NCBI GenBank assembly: GCA_033439265.1
Contig: JAVTVX010000012.1
Location: 32,304,261 to 32,368,260, forward strand
Direction of reading: 5' to 3'
DNA: 64,000 nucleotides
Origin: Dillenia suffruticosa
Lineage: Eukaryota > Streptophyta > Magnoliopsida > Dilleniales > Dilleniaceae
A program made the position numbers and the translations under genes. Below, piece after piece: positions 25,807 to 39,113 of this stretch (position 1 is its first letter; the number at the start of each line of letters is the position of its first letter). A model generated the notes under the pieces. The model saw nothing but the letters and a program-made list of their open reading frames with translations, was not told the DNA's origin and searched no databases.

Positions 25807-28800
25807 TCACAGCTTAGCCTGTTGAGAAACAAGACAAAATATTTTCATCAACTCAAAATAGAATTCCATGCTCAATTGCAGAAATAACAATAGACGAATT
25901 GCACAAATCACCAAAATGTAAAGGTGTATGTTCAAGAAAATCATCGAAGTGAACCTAGAGAAAAGGATAATGGGGAAAAGAGAATCCTCTAATTGAATCA
26001 GCCCAGCTAAGACCTGAGTCTACAACTTTTTTTTTTTTCATGCAGCTCAATTTGATTGATGCTAAAAAAATTTGTCATCATTGAAATATCTTAAAGGTAA
26101 GATATGACATCACATGAAGGCATATGATGATAAGGTGCTGAGCTCCATTTCCTTTGTGAGGTTTCCTAGATTTTGTTGATAGTTGTACTCTATCTTGACA
26201 GGAAGGCCACATACTCAGTCCAACAACTCATGCAATTTTTTAAATGATTAAATGTTCCACTCGATATAGCTGGTAGTGTAGTAATATAATTTGCAGCCCA
26301 TACAGATCTCAAACAGAAAAGGTTAAACAACGACATTGGCAGATATTGAAGATCAAAGTGCAGTAATGGGGACCATAAAAACAAAAGAAACAAGAAAGCA
26401 AGGGATCTCGTGTCATTGAATTACATCACCTATTTATTTAAACTAAAGTGCCAAAGTCATCACATTTATATTTGTCTGCTACCTATCATGTGATAGTGAG
26501 AATTGCCCATAAAGTTAGTTACAAAGCTAAGGGATGTTATGTAGCAATATGAACATGTTCAAGGCAAAGCCAGACTATTAGGATTCACTAAACTTTCAAC
26601 ATGCTTATCGATGACAAGAAGGGGAAAATCTCTGAAGCAATTCAACTTCCCTCCATTCAGTCATGGCAGCAGCATAAGCAATTTTTGGTGGGTAGGCGCA
26701 TCTTCCAACATGAAAATGGCCCTAGATAGGAAACAAAATAATTCAAGCGTTTTCTGATTTCTGTTTGTATCATTCATTAAAGGAAAACAAAAGGTAGTAT
26801 GAGAATGCAGATGTACATCATTTTGTCTACATCTGAGCTCATATTAGTGGTCCAAATTGTAAAAATCAAAATATTGAAATTTCAAATAAGAAATCGGAGA
26901 AAAAGCAGATGTACATCATTTTGTCTACATCTGAGTTCATATTAGTGGTCCAAATTGTAAAAATCAAAATATTGAAATTTCAAATAAGAAATCAGAGAAA
27001 CTATCTCAGGGGGCAATCTCAGCCATCAAAAATAACCTCAAGTGAATGTCCAGAAATTACCTGAGAATAGAGGAAGGTGCCAAGAATAGCAATAGCTGCT
27101 CCAAGTGCGTTGATGGGTTGGACAGGTGTGTGGAAGATAATGATTGAAGAGACTATGACAGAAATACGTTTCATCGTGTTTCCAATGCTAAACGTCAAAG
27201 GAGAGATCTCGTCAAGGGACATGTATGAGACTTGATTATACAAGTGATAGAATACACTCTGGGCAGCCAGCCACCTTTGTGAACAAATAAGAGCCACAAA
27301 TAATCAATTCAGCAAGATGGTCAAAAAAGGAAAATGAATTTCAGGAAAGGAAGATCAAAAGCAGAAGATACAAAAACTATCAAAATCATATTTGCTACCA
27401 ATACCAAAAGAAACCAAAAAAGAGAAAATAATACGTCTATGAGGGCATCAAACACCTGAAAATAAAAGTACATAAAAACAAGTGGTCAAGAAATGCAAAT
27501 TGTAGAGATTAACGAAGATGTCTTGAAGATTCATGCACTGGTTGAAGATATGCTAATCACTTCACCAACTTTGTTTTGATTAGCTAATTGAAGAAGTCCT
27601 ACACTACCAAACAAAACATGCTCAAGAAGAGAGTTTTTAATAATCTTATAGAATCAAAACATGTAAAGAACACAGATGAATTAGCAATACCTAGAAACAA
27701 AACCACCAAATTTCAAGAGAGTTTTGGAAAATTGTAATTACCATATGAAATTGGGTCCAATTTGGGAGAGAGCATTTTGCCAACCAGCTGCCCACATCTG
27801 GGGTCCCTCCACCGCAATTGCAAATGGTGTAAGAATCAGCAGGGACAAAATTGATAGACAAGCATAGTAGTTCATCCCACTAACAGACTTGCCCTCCATT
27901 CCTCTCTTTGAGAATATGTTGCGGAAAACAAATGCTAGATTTGAAATCATAGCTCCCATAAATCCTACACCACCACCAACACAATTAGTCAATTTAGAGC
28001 ACATATCAAATTGACAAGAACAAACATCAAATAGTTGATCCTACACAACCGTATGAAATGCCTGTAAGTATATTGCAGTGAGAAGCATTCTCACCAGTCA
28101 TGTTGAAATTGAGCTCAGTAACAGCAGCAAGAGCACAACCACCGATGATTGGAACTAATGACAAGTAAACTGGCACCGGAAAAATCTCTCCCAAAAAAAA
28201 CCTAGAGACCAGCACACTGAAAGCTGGCTCACCGCTCTTGATGATGTGAGTGAAAGAAACTGCAACCTTTGACATACTCACAGTGGCTGCTACATGTCCA
28301 ATTGTGTGTGCCACAGCAACCTACACAACAAAATTTACAAACCCTCAAAAACCACTTTAACAAAACTCACATATGTCAAACACTAATTTGCAACCAAAAA
28401 CCTACCCACCACACAAACTATATAAAATAAACGTCATAACCACACTAAAGAAAGCCCCAAAACCATCAAAGTCAATGACCAGAATCCAACTCACATACAT
28501 CAAACACATATTTGTAGACGAAAACATTGCCCCAAAACAAATTACAGGAATCTCATCAAATATATCCAGACCCCACAAAAGAAAGCCCTAAAACGTCAAC
28601 TTTAGAAAACCCCAAGAATCCTAATTCTTAAAAACTTAGACCCGGAAACCCACCAACAAATTCGCAGATAAGAAACTACATACCACACGAATTCAAGAAA
28701 ATTCATCAAAAACATCAGACCCCACCAAAGAAAGCCCCATAAACATCACAATCAAACACCCCAGAGCCCTAATTTTCAAAACTAAAACCCTGAACCCCAT

Positions 28801-29388
28801 CAAACAACAATTCCTAAAACCCCAAATTACACAAAAATTCTCCAGGAAAAAAATCAACAGATCAAAAATTGAAACTCTTACGGGAAAAAGCCGCTTCCAG
28901 AAATCAAGATCTGCCTTAGGAGCTTCGGCAATCCGAGTAGCCCAAGAAATCAACATCATAAGAGACCCGCAAGCCAAGGACAGAGTCGATGTAAGCCATG
29001 GATAAGGGAAAGCATTCAAAACTTTCTTGTTGTATATATTAAAAACAACATTCAAAGCCCACCAAGTGGCAAAATAGATGCTGATTTTAAGCTTCTGAGC
29101 AGCTTCTGATCTCTGTTGATTCTCAACACCAACGCTTATATCAATAGGCTGTGATCCATCAGCCTCATAAGCTTTGCATTCAATTGAGTTTTTTCTAATT
29201 CCAATCGAAGATAAATAAAGGGGTTTGTCTGTTTTGAGAGAAGATTTTGAAAAACTTGAAAATGGTGGATTTGGTAGAGAAAGTTGAGATCTCGGTCTCA
29301 AAAGAAGAGACCTTTTTACTGCAAAAGCAGAATACAGACTTGAAGATGGTGTTGTAGTAGTGACTGATTGTTTTATAGAGCAGATCAT
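25807..29388 (-). CDS. GPT: Plastid glucose-6-phosphate/phosphate translocator (GPT), 5 coding exons
   Basis: Minus-strand exons: 28882-29388, 28095-28320, 27742-27964, 27061-27274, 25807-25818. Total 1182 bp in frame, 393 residues, the usual GPT length. Residues 1 to about 75 are a Ser/Arg-rich chloroplast transit peptide. The rest is the triose-phosphate transporter domain, including LKISIYFATWWALNVVFN, SMSKVAVSFTHIIKSGEPAF, GFMGAMISNLAFVFRNIFS and NQVSYMSLDEISPLTFSIGN. These match GPT rather than the triose-phosphate, PEP or xylulose-phosphate carriers. It imports glucose-6-phosphate into plastids in exchange for phosphate, feeding starch synthesis and the oxidative pentose phosphate pathway. 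The last coding exon has only Ala-Lys-Leu-stop after a 1.24-kb intron, consistent with GPT proteins ending FLYSQAK plus one residue. GPT1 versus GPT2 cannot be told. Intact. Confidence 0.95.
26807..27000 (+). repeat. Tandem duplication, two 98-bp units in the last GPT intron
   Basis: Unit 1 starts at 26807 and unit 2 at 26905, both beginning gcagatgtacatcatttt. They differ at only a few bases by eye (for example gagctc versus gagttc), so the duplication is recent. It ends about 60 bp from the exon 4 donor. Confidence 0.92.
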
Positions 29389-29666
29389 GATTGAAATTTT
29401 TAGATTAAATCAACTGGGTCTTGTTAAAAATGAACCAAACAATTATGGGTGTATCCCAAAATTGAACTTTGCCAACTGGAGTAATTGATGAATTCCTGAG
29501 GGGTTGAAATTCAAGAAGTTTTGGTTTCACTGGTTTTGAAATCTCAGAATGTGTTACACATTTGTGAAGGGTCGACGGATTGGTCGAGAAGGCAAACTGA
29601 GGCTTTTGCTTTGGAAACTTCAATTTTCAGAATTTGGTTGGAGAGAGAAAGATATAGAGAAGTTGG

Positions 29667-29692
29667 TGAGAGAGAGAGAGAGAGAGAGAGAG
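29667..29692. repeat. (GA)n microsatellite upstream of GPT
   Basis: 13 GA units about 280 bp upstream of the GPT ATG, CT on the sense strand; likely in the 5' leader or core promoter. Confidence 0.85.
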
Positions 29693-29742
29693 TCAAAGAT
29701 TTGAAGAGTGCAAAACCCCGTCTACAAAGTTGCGTAATTTAG

Positions 29743-32700
29743 AGAATCAACAAAAGGGGGCAGTTGGTTTTCCTAAGGAAAATAATAATAGTAATAATGA
29801 TAATTAAAATTGGAGATTTTTATTAAACCGATGAAGGCTGTTGACAGCTGAGAAATTAATTTAAGATCCAGTTGGGAGTTGGAATATACTTTTCTGCACA
29901 GGATTGTGTTTCAACATACGTGGGCTATGGTTGTCATGCGACTGTTCTCGACTCTTAACTGGTCGGCTGCAATCCATACATATGAACCTTTCGGGTTGTT
30001 TAGGGTTACTAATCTTACAATTTTTCTGTTCCGAGATTATCTACAAATTCATCAATTCCATTATATGCTATAAGGCATAAAAAATATAAAAATATATATA
30101 TAGTAATTTAATTTAAATAAAAATAAAATTAATTTTCTAATTATCAATTGATTATGTTAAGAGACTAAACGAGTTAAAAAACGAAATAAATTGAATTTTA
30201 TATGAATAAGGAACTATTATGTATATCTAAAATTAAGCTTTGAGTCCAAAGTACTATTGAAAAAAGTTAATGTTGCACAAATAGAAAACTTTATGATCAG
30301 TGTATCCATGAGAAAATTTAAATTTTAGTTATTATTCTGATTTATTTGATGATTATATAGAAAATTATCCTTATTATGTCCTCCTAGTAGAAAAATTAAG
30401 TCAATTTGATATTATCATATCATGTCACTAGTCAAAACCCTTTGAATCTAGTTATATTAATTTTCAAAAACATAATTTGTGATCAGTCACCGATTCATTA
30501 ATTATAACGATAGAACTGAAACTCTTATCTATTTGTGATTGGTAAAGGGAAACTGATGTCGAGAATGTTTTGTTCTTTTAAGAATTCAAACCGCATTCAG
30601 TTGGATTCAAGTGATTAACTGATATTGAAGTGGTTAACCGGATTGAGTTTGACTTTAAATATAAAAAAATAAAAAAAAAATTAAAATAAGATACATTCAA
30701 AATAAGCAAACATGTAAATGAAAGACACATCAAAATGGATTACTTTAAAATTTAGGGATGACATTAGGATAAGGGGATATCATTTTTACCATGTAGACCA
30801 CAAAAAAAGATCATTATTTCCAAATTAAGATTTGAAAAATAAAAAACTTTGGCATATTCCCATTGTATTGTAGTAAGTAAAGAAAAGATGTGCAAAATAA
30901 ATTATAATATGCGATTTTTTTCCTTTTATTTTATAATTAAACATGAGATTATCGTATAAGCGTAATAAATTTACCCATTTTCAATAGTGATCGGGGATTT
31001 TTGGTTATTAAGAAATAAAATAATTAATCAAAAGTATATCTTTTCTTTCTTTCCTTTACTTGTTTAGTATAGTCTTAATCGTTATGCTTGATATCATATG
31101 AAAAGTAAATTTTATTTGTTTTAATTGAATTATCTAATATGCTTCATTTTTAAAATAAATAATTAAATTCTTTTATTACTTGAAATAATCAAGGGAAGTT
31201 GAAGTTTAATTCAGGGTTCTTGGTTCGCACTCAAGAATTGGAATTATATTTGAAATCAAATATTTGAGAATTGGAATTATATTTGAAATCAAATATTTGA
31301 GAATAAGTTTTAGAAACCCATATATTCACTTGGGTTTTAGAAATCCATGTGTTCACTTGGGTTTAAGAAATCCATGTGTTCATTTGGATTTTAAAAATCC
31401 ACCCGTTTATATGGATTTCATTCTTAAATTTCATTTTAATTTTATTAATTTAAATAAATTATATAAATTTTAATTTGATTTTTGATTCGACTCACCTTAA
31501 CCTACCAATCCTAAGATTGTTATCTAATATCACTTATCATATGCAACTTCTCGGACTCCTGTGTACTTCATTTTTTTTTTCTTTTTCTAACAAATTTATA
31601 AATCTTCACCTTTTATGAAATTAAAACTGAATTTTATAATTTTTTTTACTGCACCCAAATAACAAAATCTGAAATTAAAATTGAATATCACAATTTTGAT
31701 TTTTAAAATTTATTTAATTTTTGTTATTATTTCACTCAAAATTGACAACAAATTATGACAGTACAAATCAGCAAAATTAATAAATTTGGGCTCCCAAAAA
31801 TATTTCTGATAATAGAGAGAGAGTGTGTGCATGATATTAGAAAGGTCATTGATATATTGATATTCTGTGAGTTTAATGGTAGGAAATTAAATTTTATTAA
31901 TGAAAATCTTGAATTAAAATTTTATAAATGAAAAAAATAAATTCAGGAAAAGTTATTTTTTTAAATTAAATTATATAATATTTGAATTGAATTAATTAAA
32001 TAATTTAGATATGTTAATTAAAAAAAAAATGTTGGATGATCCTCGGAGGAAAACTTGAGCCAGCTGCCTTCTTGACCTTCGGAGCTTCTAATCAATTTTA
32101 TTATTATTCCATCTGAATAAATATAATATAAAGTTTTTAAATAAAATAAATATAAAGGCCATAAGAAAATCTAGGCCGTTGGTACGGAATATTTGCAACA
32201 CGACAAATGAGCTGTCGTAAGCAATTTTATGAAACCTACGGTTCTGAAAAAATTCTTTTTTTCGTGCTTTTTAACTCCTGCCTTTCTTTTCTTTTTCCTT
32301 TTTCATTTTTGTATCACTTATAATATTTTTAATTAAAATAAAATATTTTTATAAAACAAATAATATTTTATAAATAAAAAACAATTCTTATACAAAAAAT
32401 TAATATTCTATAAACATTTATGAATAATTATTCTGCTATATCATGATTTTTATCTTTTTCTTTTTTTAATAAAAAATCCCATCAAAATAAGAAAAAGTGA
32501 AATGTGTCATTCTTTTAAAGGACTAAAATGTCTGCTCTACCAACACGTGGAGACCAACCAAATCTGCTCCCTCTGGGAGACACCTACGGTACAGGGTCCA
32601 GAGGCCCTCAAGACCAGGATTTTCCAAGTACCCAAAAACAAAACGACACCATATTTTCCGGTGGGTTCATGAACGGAGGCCATTCCTCGCTTGAATGAAA

Positions 32701-33869
32701 CCTTCTATCATTTTTTTCTTTTATAACAAAATAAAATTTTATTCTTATTAATCCGATTCAAACGTTGTTATTAGATCGAGAATTTTTTTCATTCTCAATA
32801 TTAAATCAAAATTTAATTAATAGATTTAACAATCTTATCTACTAAATCTAAATCATAAACCCTAAATTCATATATAGTTTTTTTCAATATTCATTCCCTT
32901 TAAAATGTAATAATAAGAGAAATCAATTTTATATTTTTTTATTATTTTTATTTATCACAAGTCATTTATATATATTTTTACGACTTTAATTATATTTTGA
33001 TTGAATAACTAAAAAAAATTGATTGAAAAAAGAAAGAAAGGCCAAAATTTGAGCCATAGACATAATGAGAAAGTGAGAGAAAATGTATTAAAAAAATGAA
33101 TCACTTATAAGAGATGAGCATCGGTGGACTTATAACCGGAGGCAGGAATGTAAAAAATTTATAAAATACTTGTTTAAGCAACAAATATGGATAAAAATGT
33201 AAAATTATAATTAAATATGTATAAATAAATATATATTATATATACTAATTAAATTTTAGAAAATTCAGAAGGTGCAATTGCCCACTTCGTACATAACCTC
33301 GGTCTGCCGCCGGATGAGAGAGAGAGAGAGAGAGAGAGAACGAGCAGCAAGGATCATTTCTCTTCTAACCAAATTTACACTGTTCTAGTTTTTCTTTTTT
33401 GTCATGATTTTTAACAAGAAACAGTATCTTTTGCCAAAGCAACAATTACAATTAGCCTTAGATATGGGTGCAAGCTCACAAATTTCAAAATTTAACCGTT
33501 GATGAATTAAGTATCTTATAGAAAGTACATAGTTATTAATATTTTTAATTAGATCAATAATATACTCGTCCGGTTAATATAATTATAATCTAAGATGTAT
33601 GAAAATGTTTCAACACAGATGTTTTTTTTTTGAAACATTTTTTAAATATTTTTTATGAAAAATTTCAATACGTTAAATTAATTAATATTTATATAAAAAT
33701 CTTTATATTTTTTATATTTACACACTTTTCTATACGATGAATTATTTATTTATTTTATTGTAATTTTTATTTATATATTATTTTTAATTAATAATTTTAT
33801 ATTTGGTGATTTAAAATTTTTATTTATAAAATATGACTATTGTATTATTTTTATAAAATAATTAATATT
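29743..33869. other. Long AT-rich intergenic region
   Basis: No coding region supported. It contains A/T homopolymers, a possible diverged copy of the dispersed SINE-like family (about 32707-32850, minus) and a (GA)n tract at 33315-33339. It also contains the minisatellite at 31236-31430. Confidence 0.55.
31236..31430 (+). repeat. Two adjacent small tandem arrays (33-bp x2, about 30-bp x4)
   Basis: A unit beginning ttggaattatatttgaaatc occurs twice (from 31236 and 31269). It is followed from about 31308 by four diverging units of about 30 bp around agaaatccatgtgttcactt. One frame reads as a degenerate ten-residue repeat (FRNPCVHLG-type), but there is no further gene evidence. Confidence 0.75.
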
Positions 33870-34063
33870 AAAAAAAAAAAGACTCACCTGATGCAAGTGC
33901 TACCCGACTCAGTGCGGAGGCAAAGAAATGATGAACATATATAAACACAGTCTTCCCTTTGATGCAAAGAGAGTATTTCTATGTCTTGAATCCGGGAGCT
34001 CGAGATTACAAAAAAAACAACTCAACCGTTGCGTCAAAATCCGCCCTCAAAATAATTAATATT
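33855..34063 (-). mobile_element. Au-like SINE with perfect 15-bp target duplication
   Basis: The element body is 33870-34048, read on the minus strand. It starts gagggcggattttgacgcaa and contains acggttgagttg (A-box) and cggattcaagac (B-box). It continues through a ctctttgcat segment to cctccgcactgagtcggg and gtgagtc, and ends in an A run (T on minus). The order resembles the angiosperm Au SINE. The flanking direct repeats aaaataattaatatt at 33855-33869 and 34049-34063 are identical, showing a complete insertion. Confidence 0.82.
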
Positions 34064-34596
34064 TATATAAAAAATTTTATATTTTTTATATTTATATATT
34101 TTCTCATATTTTACTTTCCTTTACTCTTATAAAATATCATTTTTTCATATCATTTCATCTTTTTTCATTTTCTTGGTGCAAGATTATAATATATATATAT
34201 ATATATATATTAAATATTTATTATAGCTGAAATTTTATAATGTTATCACTTTAGTAGTCTTTTTCTTTTATTTTTAGCCAAAAGAAAAAAAGAATAAAAA
34301 TATAATGGTTATGTGTTTTTAGAATTAGGGCAAAGTCCAAAAAATATTTAAATTTGTTATTATATTACTTATTTATTTTATAATCTAAACTATTCTGTTA
34401 AAGGTTCACGGTAGTCAATTTTTTACGGTTGATTCTGTTCAAAATGTCACAATAAGCACGTGTTTTGTCACGTGATAGCAGTAGTTTTCATGGGTTGGCA
34501 ACCACCTAACACACAGGCCCGTGCCTGCGGCACCCTCACCCCCGCTTGATGGGCTGTCCATAAATTGATGTTTCTTTTCTTTATTTTGTTTTATTA

Positions 34597-34780
34597 TTTT
34601 TTTTATACTGATCGATATTTAAAGTCATATTTTGATTAATCCGATTTATAATTTACGGTGATCCATTTAAGAAGGCTACCCTCCCAATAGAGTTTATTCC
34701 ATATCCAAATCATGAGTCGAATCCAAAATCTTGATTAAAGAATATAACACCATATTTCACTAAACTAACTGATCGTTGAT
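34597..34780 (-). mobile_element. SINE-like element, reference copy of the dispersed family
   Basis: On the minus strand it begins caacgatcagttagtttagt (A-box-like) and continues ggattcgactcatgatttgg (B-box-like). Next come gaataaactctattgggagg, taaatggatcaccgtaaatt, aaatcggattaatc and aaatatcgatcagtat, then an A run. The full pol III box order and A-rich 3' end indicate a tRNA-derived SINE. At least seven other copies occur in this window in both orientations. Confidence 0.65.
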
Positions 34781-36615
34781 AATATTTCTTTGTTAAAATA
34801 TCTAAAAAATCGATAATCGCGATATAACAAAAAAAATCAATTAATTCAATTCAAATAATTATAAAATTTAATTAAAAAATTAAATAAAATTTAATATGAA
34901 AATTGATATTTGATTTGGTTTGGTGAAACCTATTTTTCATTTTTCATTTTTATTTTCCTTTTCTTTATATTAAATAAATAATTATTCATGTAAAAGAATT
35001 TTATAATTAATATAATAAATAATAATTAATTTGTTAAAAGTGCTGCAAAATTATTTAATTTTGGATCAGGGCTAATTTATTTATTTTTGTTGAAAATGTT
35101 TTTCACATTTTTTCTCAATAATTTATATATCAATTCTTTTGTACATTAAGACAAATTTTTTGACCGAATGACTAGAAAATAATAATGTTGAATCCGTTGA
35201 TGAAACCCATGTTCGAATTCTTTAGGATCGGAGAATAATACCCTTTTTATGAGAATATTCTTACAAAAAATTTAAAGTTTGGTCATTGGCATGGGATTCA
35301 ATTAATATACATAAAATATTTTTGGAAAATTAAGATTTGATTCAATTAATATTAGTAAATTTTGATTTCTTTTTCTTATAAAATTAGATTTTTCTTCAAT
35401 TTTAAATGTCCTATTAATTTTACTGACCAATATAAATAAAATAATTTTGGAAATTAAGATTCCGTTCAATTAATGTTAGGCAATTTTTGATTTCTTTCCT
35501 TATAAAATTAGATGTTTCTTATAAAAAAATTATGATATAAATAGAATAAAGTAAAAAATAAACCAAATTAAGAAAGATATCATTGAATTTTATTACAGAG
35601 AAGGGTATTGCGCGGAAGGAGGAGAGATGAAAACGATGAGTTTTTGGTACCATTAGGTTCAAGGCTTTGGTCAAGTGAAGCACGTGTCAAATCCACACGT
35701 GTGTATCTCTTTCTAAATAAAAATATAAGAATTTAATTTTTAATAATTATATGCCAAAAAGATTTTAAAATTATACGGCATTCCAAAAGCACTTTTTGGT
35801 TATTAAATTACTGCAAATAAATTACTTGTAACAATTAAAACCTAAAGACTCAAGTCCAGGATAGATTACCAACGACATGCTAATTGCTACGGGGTAAGTA
35901 AACCCTAACCTAGCCCAAACTACCCACCCGGCCCTTCAAGACCCATGGACCATCATCAAGTTTGATATATTCCTTCGCATTAATAACTCAAACTCGTTAA
36001 ACTGTAACTCAATTGGCACCAACTCCTTTCCTTTAAAAATCGAGTTTTAATCTCCCCTGTTGGAGGGGGGGCTTAGACTTGCCCATGTGTTATGTGCTAT
36101 AATTTTGCCCAACCTCGAAAACCTCGAGGGCTTGGACTGAATGAATAGGCCCACCATCGAGTTGGACCGGGCTTGGCCCGACAAGGCCTACCTGAGCCCA
36201 ATTAAGCCCACCGAATGCTGTGTTAGTTGCCCCTCCCAACCTTTTGGCCTAGCATTTTTTTTTTGGTAAGGGAAAATGGAATATATCAAAGTTTTGACAT
36301 TATGGATGCTTTCAGCACAGCCCAAAAATCAGAGAAGGCACCAAATGATAAGGGGTTCTTTAATGGCCAACAAACTTGCTCATATTGGAGAATAAAAGGC
36401 TAGAAAGAAACATGGTATCCAAATCAAATTTCCTATTATTATAGTAATACTTTTTTGCATTAAAATGTTTTATCTAATCTCAGTTTACAAATCTTCACTT
36501 TCCGAAGTGCATCAACAATATAAAGGCAAAACTAGAGTTACATATAACATACCACTCATCTACATGAAAATGCAGTTTTATGGCTGATTTTTAATGCCAA
36601 TATATTAAAAAAAAA

Positions 36616-36649
<34 letters not shown>

Positions 36650-38950
36650 TGCTTCTTCACAAGCACAAGGCTTCAGTTCCCCACAAAGCTTAAAAAACAC
36701 TTTTTGCGTATGTAATATATTCCCATAAAGCTGAGAGTATTAAGTTCTATTGGTATTCAAGTAGAAAACCAACCGGGGATAAGTTGTCAACAAGAGCTTG
36801 GCAATATGTATTGCTGTTGTTCATGCTCTTTTAACTCTGGGGGTGGTCGATGTGGAGACGTCAAAACTATCAAATTCTGTCATTGATGACTTCATTTCTA
36901 TGGGATTTCAACATTGTCAGTGTCTGAAACGGCAGTAGCCTGGAAAGAAACATCCAAATTAAACAGCTGAACCAAATGTAACAGCACTAGCTAATCCGAG
37001 TGATATAGCATTTAAATAAAACTGAAACTAGATTGTACTAAAATTTAACATGAACCACAATCATACCATATTAGAGGTTCCACTCTAGCTTTCCAGTTTT
37101 GTGTGAATGTCTACCAGTTTTTTGTACCACATACACATACAAGTTACATTTCCAGGTCAATTACAATATGCCAAGGTTGTGAAGCACAAAGAGATGGAAA
37201 GGAATTAACCGGCGGGTCATTTGTCAAGTACATTTCACAGGCAAATATTTTAAAGTCTTCCAATTAAACCATTGGAACATTTTGAGTCTATTTACAAGAA
37301 CTTATCTCCAACCATAACAAGAAAAAAAAGGAAATTGTGTATTGCAAATTTAATGCTTTGATTGACAGGTAATGAGGAATGTGGAAACTCTTGCAAACGG
37401 ATGAAGAATTGAGTTTGGGGGTGAGAAGAGAAGAAGAAGAATAGACAATTATTTTAATGCTTGCAAAAGGAAAGGAACTTATCTCCTTCTTCTTCTTCAT
37501 CTGTCAATCAAAGCCAAGAGAGAGAGAGAAGGATAGAAATACCAAATTATTCAAAAGCTTAACAATATAATAAAAACCTTGTCCCTGGGTCAATATTTAT
37601 AGGCCTTAAATCCTAAACATATATCAGAAACTAAATAATAAGTTCTAAAATTCTAGCAAAAGCAAACTACAGTTAGAAACTAAACATTTTCCTAAATAAT
37701 AATCAAATACATCCTATAATTACTAGTGTTGTGTGGCATCACTTGGAACAAGGCATATTTTTCTCCAACAAAGTCATTGATAATGCTTAAAGGATTAATA
37801 TTTCGTAACCAATTTGACTACAAAATTGAACTTCCGCATTAATTCAAAGTGTCAAAGTATCGAAGTAATCAAATATGCCTAGCAGGAAATCTTTAATTTT
37901 GGATGAAATGATGAATCACACATGCACACAAAAGTCAATTCCAATCTGATGCACTAAAGAGAAGTGAATTCCATCTCATCAACTCTTAAATTCTATTTTC
38001 AAGAACAGAAAAAGCATAAAATAGGATTTGGAGTAAAGAATATGCGCAATATAAAACAACAAACATATGCTTTTTCCCCTTTCTCCTTTAAGCAAGAAAT
38101 CGATGCAAAGCTGTAAAATCAAAGAAATTAAAGCTTACCAAAAAATCACCAAGCATGGGTAACAACTGCACATTAAAGCTTGTTGTTGGCAAAATAGCTT
38201 ACCAAACAATCACCAAGCTTATCCTTTAACAACAATCGATGCTAAGCAAGGAATTTGCTTCATTAGATTATATATATAGGCTCACTCCCTCTCCGAGACC
38301 CTAGTCAGATATTTGTAGTGGGTCAAAATAGCATTTGTTAAACAAGGAAAAATGAAAAATGAATGCCTTTAAAAATTCATGAACTAGGCCCTGAACAAGA
38401 TTTAAAGCTTATACTTTAAGCATTGGCTTAAGGTCAGAAAAATGAGGTCAATTTTTTTTCAGTAGTTTTTTTCCTATATATATAATGTATTTTAATACCT
38501 TTTTTTGGCACACTTTTAATGCAATAACTTTATAAATTTGCCAATATTACTGGATCAAGAATATAAAATTTATTTTTTAGTTTCTTAAAAGATCAGAACC
38601 TGTTTTCAAATTATTAAAAAAAAAATTAGAGACATGTTTTTGCAATTGACACAGTATTCAAGGGCTCTTTCCTTACAAACCCTTTGAGACAAATTTGATG
38701 GTCCTTATTTTGCTATAGTTTCCCTTAAAAAGAAAAGATTTATTTGTAGAATAATGCATATCATTATGAGGAAAACACATTATGATCACCTGTAATGCCA
38801 AAACATAGTTTGTGTACCATATCTAGACATCTTTAGAGTTGGAATGCAAACAAAACGCGTCGCTTTAGGCCTAACACTTACCATAATATTTATTATGCAA
38901 GTTGTGAACTGCCGCTTGACACAAAAATTCACGCCCAAGCGGTAGGCAGC
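34781..38950. other. Intergenic, AT-rich to mixed
   Basis: No supported gene. It holds a diverged direct repeat of about 120 bp (about 35285-35410 and 35430-35520), a (CA)n tract at 36619-36647 and GC-richer DNA at 36060-36240. The minus strand has splice-like signals between 36700 and 38160, discussed under findings. These are not enough for a gene model. Confidence 0.45.
36619..36647. repeat. (CA)n microsatellite
   Basis: About 14 CA units preceded by an A run. Confidence 0.9.
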
Positions 38951-38959
38951 CAGAAATCA

Positions 38960-39113
38960 AACTGGCGATCGTCATCCTGTATCCCTAGTCCCCTCAACGA
39001 TCTAAAACCCAGCGCTTCCTCAATTTTCCTTGTGCATTCTTATGCAAAACCTTGAAGTTTGAATCCAAGTCGCTTCAGCAAACAAAAGAGTCAGAACGTG
39101 TATCTGGATTCAG
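38960..39113 (+). promoter_or_regulatory. Probable 5' UTR exon of the F-box/LRR gene
   Basis: A GC-richer block ends with a strong donor, tggattcag followed by gtaatttt (boundary 39113/39114). A matching acceptor, aaaattcag, lies two bases before the F-box ATG (boundary 40469/40470). A leader intron of about 1.36 kb is therefore plausible. The left border is a guess and no transcript evidence is available. Confidence 0.35.

Noticed and set aside
26605-26721. Alternative 117-bp last exon of GPT
   Set aside because: It would add 38 residues without family similarity. The exon at 25807-25818 gives the expected short AKL ending after a pyrimidine-rich acceptor.
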